From positions 1-8,082 of the forward strand of contig JBGVOE010000073.1 of NCBI GenBank assembly GCA_045126355.1: a stretch of 8,082 bases of DNA, read 5' to 3'. A program made the translations under genes and the position numbers. The DNA is from CAZSIA01 sp045126355 (GTDB taxonomy: Bacteria > Bacillota_I > Bacilli_A > Acholeplasmatales > Anaeroplasmataceae). Positions 6,396 through 8,082 of the stretch are shown piece by piece. The stretch's first letter is position 1. Each line of letters begins with the position of its first letter. Below the pieces are notes generated by a model. The model saw only the letters and a program-made list of their open reading frames with translations, ran no database searches and was not told the origin of the DNA.

Positions 6396-7257
6396 AAATT
6401 TCTAAATTATGAATACTTATATTAACAGCTTTTGAAATAATGTCAGCCATCATATTCATCATTTCATCAATATCTTTATTCGTAACCATAAAGTTTAAAT
6501 CAGATTCAATTAAAGAACTTCTTATATCTATTTCAGCTTCAGTTTCATTAAAAAAATCTTTTATATCATAAAAAATACTAGCAATATCGACAACAGTCGG
6601 AACACCAATAGCAACTACAGGAACTCCTAATGTTTTGTAACTTATTTCTTTTCTTTTATTTCCAACTCCACTACCAGGATTAATTCCCGCAGTTGAAATT
6701 TGAACGGTTCTATTTACGCGATGTAGGCTTCTTGATGCCAAAGCATCAATTACTAAAACTAGCTCAGGTTTTGTTTTTTTAACTAAAGCCCTAATTATAT
6801 CACTAGTTTCAATTCCTGTTTGTCCCATTACTCCAGGAGCTATAGCGCCAATTATGCCTAGTCCTTCATCTAGTTGACCTAAATCAGCTAAATGTTTTGT
6901 TACAAAAATATTTTTTACCGCTTTTGGTCCTAAACTATCAGGAGTTATTTCATCATTACCTAATCCTAAAACTAAAATATATGACTCTTGCGTTAAATTA
7001 TACTCTTCATAAATATCTTCTAATATTTTAGCTAATGTTATACTAACTTCTGTTGCCAAATCATGTTCTAAATCAATAATTGCATCTGTTGTAATAGTAT
7101 AATAGATACCTTCTTTTTTCCCATATTTTTTTGCATTAGCTTCATCAAGAGCAATCTTTTGGACATTTAAATTACCAACAGTATAATTTTCTACTTCACT
7201 TTTTCCTTCATTTTCTAAATCTTCAGCAGCCAAATCGGTGCGTGGTAAAAAATTCAA
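6388..7257 (-). CDS. gpr: GPR germination (spore) protease
   Basis: This is the endopeptidase that degrades small acid-soluble spore proteins during germination, working in the spore core. Numbered from the TTG start, it has 289 residues. Seen: the N-terminal RTDLA (6-10) that marks the zymogen processing region, GLGNDEITPDSLGP (98-111) and VIDALASRS (169-177). D107 and D171 correspond by motif and spacing to the two aspartates needed in Bacillus GPR (D127 and D193 in B. megaterium). Start choice: GAGGTGA (7263-7269) is 5 nt upstream of TTG at 7257. The reading frame extends 24 codons further up, but that stretch crosses the promoter and has no family similarity. By analogy to Bacillus, self-processing would cut after D8, so the propeptide is only about 8 residues against 15-16 in Bacillus. 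The gene heads a two-gene operon with the 94-residue membrane protein. Confidence 0.96.
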   Translation of the reverse strand: MNFLPRTDLAAEDLENEGKSEVENYTVGNLNVQKIALDEANAKKYGKKEGIYYTITTDAIIDLEHDLATEVSITLAKILEDIYEEYNLTQESYILVLGLGNDEITPDSLGPKAVKNIFVTKHLADLGQLDEGLGIIGAIAPGVMGQTGIETSDIIRALVKKTKPELVLVIDALASRSLHRVNRTVQISTAGINPGSGVGNKRKEISYKTLGVPVVAIGVPTVVDIASIFYDIKDFFNETEAEIDIRSSLIESDLNFMVTNKDIDEMMNMMADIISKAVNISIHNLEIYE

Positions 7258-7262
7258 GTTAA

Positions 7263-7269
7263 TCACCTC
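7263..7269 (-). promoter_or_regulatory. Shine-Dalgarno deciding a TTG start for gpr
   Basis: GAGGTGA on the minus strand lies 5 nt before TTG (7257-7255). The arrangement GAGGTGATT-NNN-TTG is the same as at the Xre gene, and it settles the gpr start against a longer reading frame that runs through the promoter. Confidence 0.85.
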
Positions 7270-7275
7270 TATATT

Positions 7276-7306
7276 TAATATGGCTTTTTTTAGTAAAAAA
7301 TATACA
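7276..7306 (-). promoter_or_regulatory. Sigma-G (forespore) type promoter of gpr
   Basis: On the minus strand, TGTATA (7301-7306) is followed after 18 nt by CATATTA (7276-7282). These fit the Bacillus sigma-G consensus as I recall it (gHATR, 17-18 nt, CATWHTA) at every position. There is no GG before the -10 as sigma-F would prefer. In Bacillus, gpr is a forespore gene read by sigma-F and sigma-G, so sequence and function agree. The transcript would start about 7269, leaving a leader of about 12 nt. Confidence 0.8.
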
Positions 7307-7323
7307 ATTTTTAATAATTTTTC

Positions 7324-7352
7324 TTGCATTTTATTTTTTAATTTGATAGAAT
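7324..7352 (+). promoter_or_regulatory. Sigma-A extended -10 promoter of rpsT
   Basis: TTGCAT (7324-7329) and TAGAAT (7347-7352) are separated by 17 nt, with an extended -10 TG at 7344-7345. The transcript would start near 7359, giving a leader of about 23 nt before rpsT. It lies back to back with the gpr promoter; the two -35 regions are only 17 bp apart. Confidence 0.8.
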
Positions 7353-7368
7353 AGTACTGCGTATGCTC

Positions 7369-7376
7369 GGAGGTGA
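7369..7376 (+). promoter_or_regulatory. rpsT: Ribosome binding site of rpsT
   Basis: GGAGGTGA ends 5 nt before the ATG at 7382. An in-frame GTG at 7373 lies inside this Shine-Dalgarno and is therefore not the start. Confidence 0.9.
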
Positions 7377-7381
7377 GTCAA

Positions 7382-7645
7382 ATGGCAAATATTAAGCAAC
7401 AAAAGAAACGTATTTTAACTAATGAAAAAAGACATGCTGCAGCATCTTCATTCAAAGCTTCTGTCAAAACTGCTATGAAAGCTGTATATGTAGCTGTAGA
7501 AAAGAAAGATTTAGAAGCAGCTGTTAACGCTTTAAATTTAGCAAACAAAAAACTTGACAAGGCTCAAGCTAAAGGAATCGTTCATAAAAACTATGTAGCA
7601 CGTCAAAAGAGTGCATTAGCAAGCGCTGTTAACTCTTTAAAATAA
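7382..7645 (+). CDS. rpsT: 30S ribosomal protein S20
   Basis: The product has 87 residues, the usual bacterial S20 length. Seen: the diagnostic start MANIKQQKKRILTNEKRH, an Ala/Lys-rich helical body, and the conserved C-terminal KGIVHKNYVARQKSALA. S20 binds 16S rRNA early in assembly of the small subunit. ATG at 7382 is chosen because the perfect GGAGGTGA lies 5 nt upstream and the protein then begins with the conserved MANIK. It is the only plus-strand gene in the window, set between minus-strand neighbours, the same opposed orientation seen between holA and gpr in Bacillus subtilis. It has its own sigma-A-type promoter and a hairpin terminator, so it is monocistronic. Confidence 0.98.
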   Translation: MANIKQQKKRILTNEKRHAAASSFKASVKTAMKAVYVAVEKKDLEAAVNALNLANKKLDKAQAKGIVHKNYVARQKSALASAVNSLK

Positions 7646-7661
7646 TTTAAAATACAAAAGT

Positions 7662-7688
7662 AAAAAAAGCACCTAGAGTGCTTTTTTT
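7662..7688. terminator. Bidirectional terminator between rpsT and the small membrane protein gene
   Basis: A perfect 11-bp inverted repeat, A7GCAC (7662-7672) and GTGCT7 (7678-7688), flanks a 5-nt loop CTAGA. The A and T runs supply a U-tract in either direction, so it can end rpsT (+) as well as the convergent minus-strand operon, whose stop codon (7687-7689) overlaps its edge. Confidence 0.92.
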
Positions 7689-8031
7689 ATTTTTTCTTAC
7701 CAATTCTAAATTTTGTTTGTAACATAAACTGAATTATTAAAAGTGTTACAGCTAAAATACCTAAAACTAAAAACAAAGTTAAATTTAATTTTGGATTAAT
7801 TATTGCTATTACTAAAATAATGATCATTATACTAGAAAAAACAATATTTATCCATCCTGTTAAAGATACAAATGTTTTTTCATTTTTATAATTTTCGTTT
7901 TTTGAAATCAAGTTTGGATTCTTTGTCACAACCATCATTATTCCACTAATCAAAAAGAATAAAGTAGACAAAAATCCTAAACCGTATAGTGAAATAAAAT
8001 CTGCAGGTGTAAGGTCTATATATATCATCAT
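7687..8031 (-). CDS. Small three-helix membrane protein, possibly DUF3784-like
   Basis: The protein has 114 residues with three hydrophobic segments: about 12-35, 56-79 and 83-104. A polar loop (KNPNLISKNENYKNEK) sits between the first two and a basic tail (KFRIGKKK) ends it. The loop followed by an EK-type motif recalls the DUF3784 family of small Firmicutes membrane proteins, but I would not assign it firmly. The ATG at 8031 overlaps the upstream gene's stop as TAATG, typical of coupled genes. A second ATG at 8028 sits 7 nt from AGGAG (8036-8040) against 4 nt for the first, so the protein may begin one residue later. It is transcribed behind the probable holA end and stops at the bidirectional terminator. 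Function unknown. Confidence 0.85.
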   Translation of the reverse strand: MMIYIDLTPADFISLYGLGFLSTLFFLISGIMMVVTKNPNLISKNENYKNEKTFVSLTGWINIVFSSIMIIILVIAIINPKLNLTLFLVLGILAVTLLIIQFMLQTKFRIGKKK

Positions 8032-8082
8032 TACGCTCCTAAAATAAATAATTGTAATCCTAATTTTTTATCAATCTTACCA
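8031..8082 (-). CDS. holA: C-terminal end of an upstream gene, probably DNA polymerase III delta subunit (HolA)
   Basis: Only the last 16 codons and TAA are in the window, reading GKIDKKLGLQLFILGA. The ending resembles the C-terminus of bacterial HolA, where a short 'K-x-G-x-x-D' stretch leads into a final Leu-rich helix. Position supports it: in Bacillus, holA lies next to rpsT in the opposite orientation, followed by gpr. HolA is the delta subunit that opens the sliding clamp in the clamp loader. The stop overlaps the next gene's ATG by one base. The open frame is clear; the identity depends on 16 residues and synteny. Confidence 0.55.
   Translation of the reverse strand, partial: GKIDKKLGLQLFILGA

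Noticed and set aside
7258..7329. 24-codon N-terminal extension of gpr from an ATG at 7329
   Set aside because: It runs through the gpr promoter and Shine-Dalgarno, has no good ribosome binding site, and the protein family begins close to RTDLA.
7373..7381. rpsT start at GTG 7373
   Set aside because: The GTG is part of the Shine-Dalgarno GGAGGTGA, and S20 begins at MANIK.
7378..7560. Minus-strand open frame of 60 codons
   Set aside because: It is antisense to rpsT; its Ala/Phe-rich sequence is just the complement of the Lys/Ala-rich S20 codons.
1..8082. tRNA, rRNA, CRISPR array, riboswitch or insertion sequence
   Set aside because: I found no regularly spaced repeats, no cloverleaf-like or conserved riboswitch sequence, and no transposase; the leaders are too short for riboswitches.

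Overview
The window is AT-rich DNA from a spore-forming, low-GC Bacillota, probably an Erysipelotrichia-like or related gut Bacilli lineage. Four things point that way: a germination protease gene (gpr), the rpsT-gpr neighbourhood, strong AGGAGG-type ribosome binding sites, and TTG starts. TGG is used for Trp and the stops are ordinary, so the Mycoplasma code is not used. The lineage call is inference; the sporulation call rests on gpr and its sigma-G-type promoter.

Right part (about 6.1-8.1 kb) is core chromosome. On the minus strand there is the last 16 codons of an upstream gene (probably holA, DNA polymerase III delta), then a small three-helix membrane protein. rpsT (ribosomal protein S20) follows on the plus strand and converges on them across a shared bidirectional terminator. 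A compact divergent region holds a sigma-A-type promoter for rpsT and, back to back, a sigma-G-type promoter for gpr. gpr overlaps a 94-residue single-anchor membrane protein gene by 8 nt, and that operon ends in a clear terminator at about 6080-6112.

Left part (1-6057) is a compact accessory operon on the minus strand: a small Xre-type repressor, a 1263-residue Sel1-repeat/SNF2-type helicase, a MoxR-type AAA+ ATPase, and a DUF2201-type metallopeptidase-VWA protein cut by the window edge. Downstream of the Xre gene the intervals are 34 nt, 2 nt and a 14-nt overlap. One near-consensus promoter (TTGACA-N17-TACAAT) carries a 7-2-7 palindrome that fills its spacer and enters the -10, which suggests Xre autorepression of the whole unit. 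The helicase resembles the C-terminal half of the giant helicase-methylase proteins of integrative conjugative elements, but has Sel1 repeats at its N-terminus and no methylase.

The most interesting content is this repressed helicase + MoxR + metallopeptidase/VWA module. It looks like a stand-alone, tightly regulated NTP-dependent system, possibly for defence or genome conflict, placed beside a sporulation locus. Its function cannot be read from sequence alone. No gene-free stretch exceeds 300 bases; the longest gap is about 125 bases, between gpr and rpsT.
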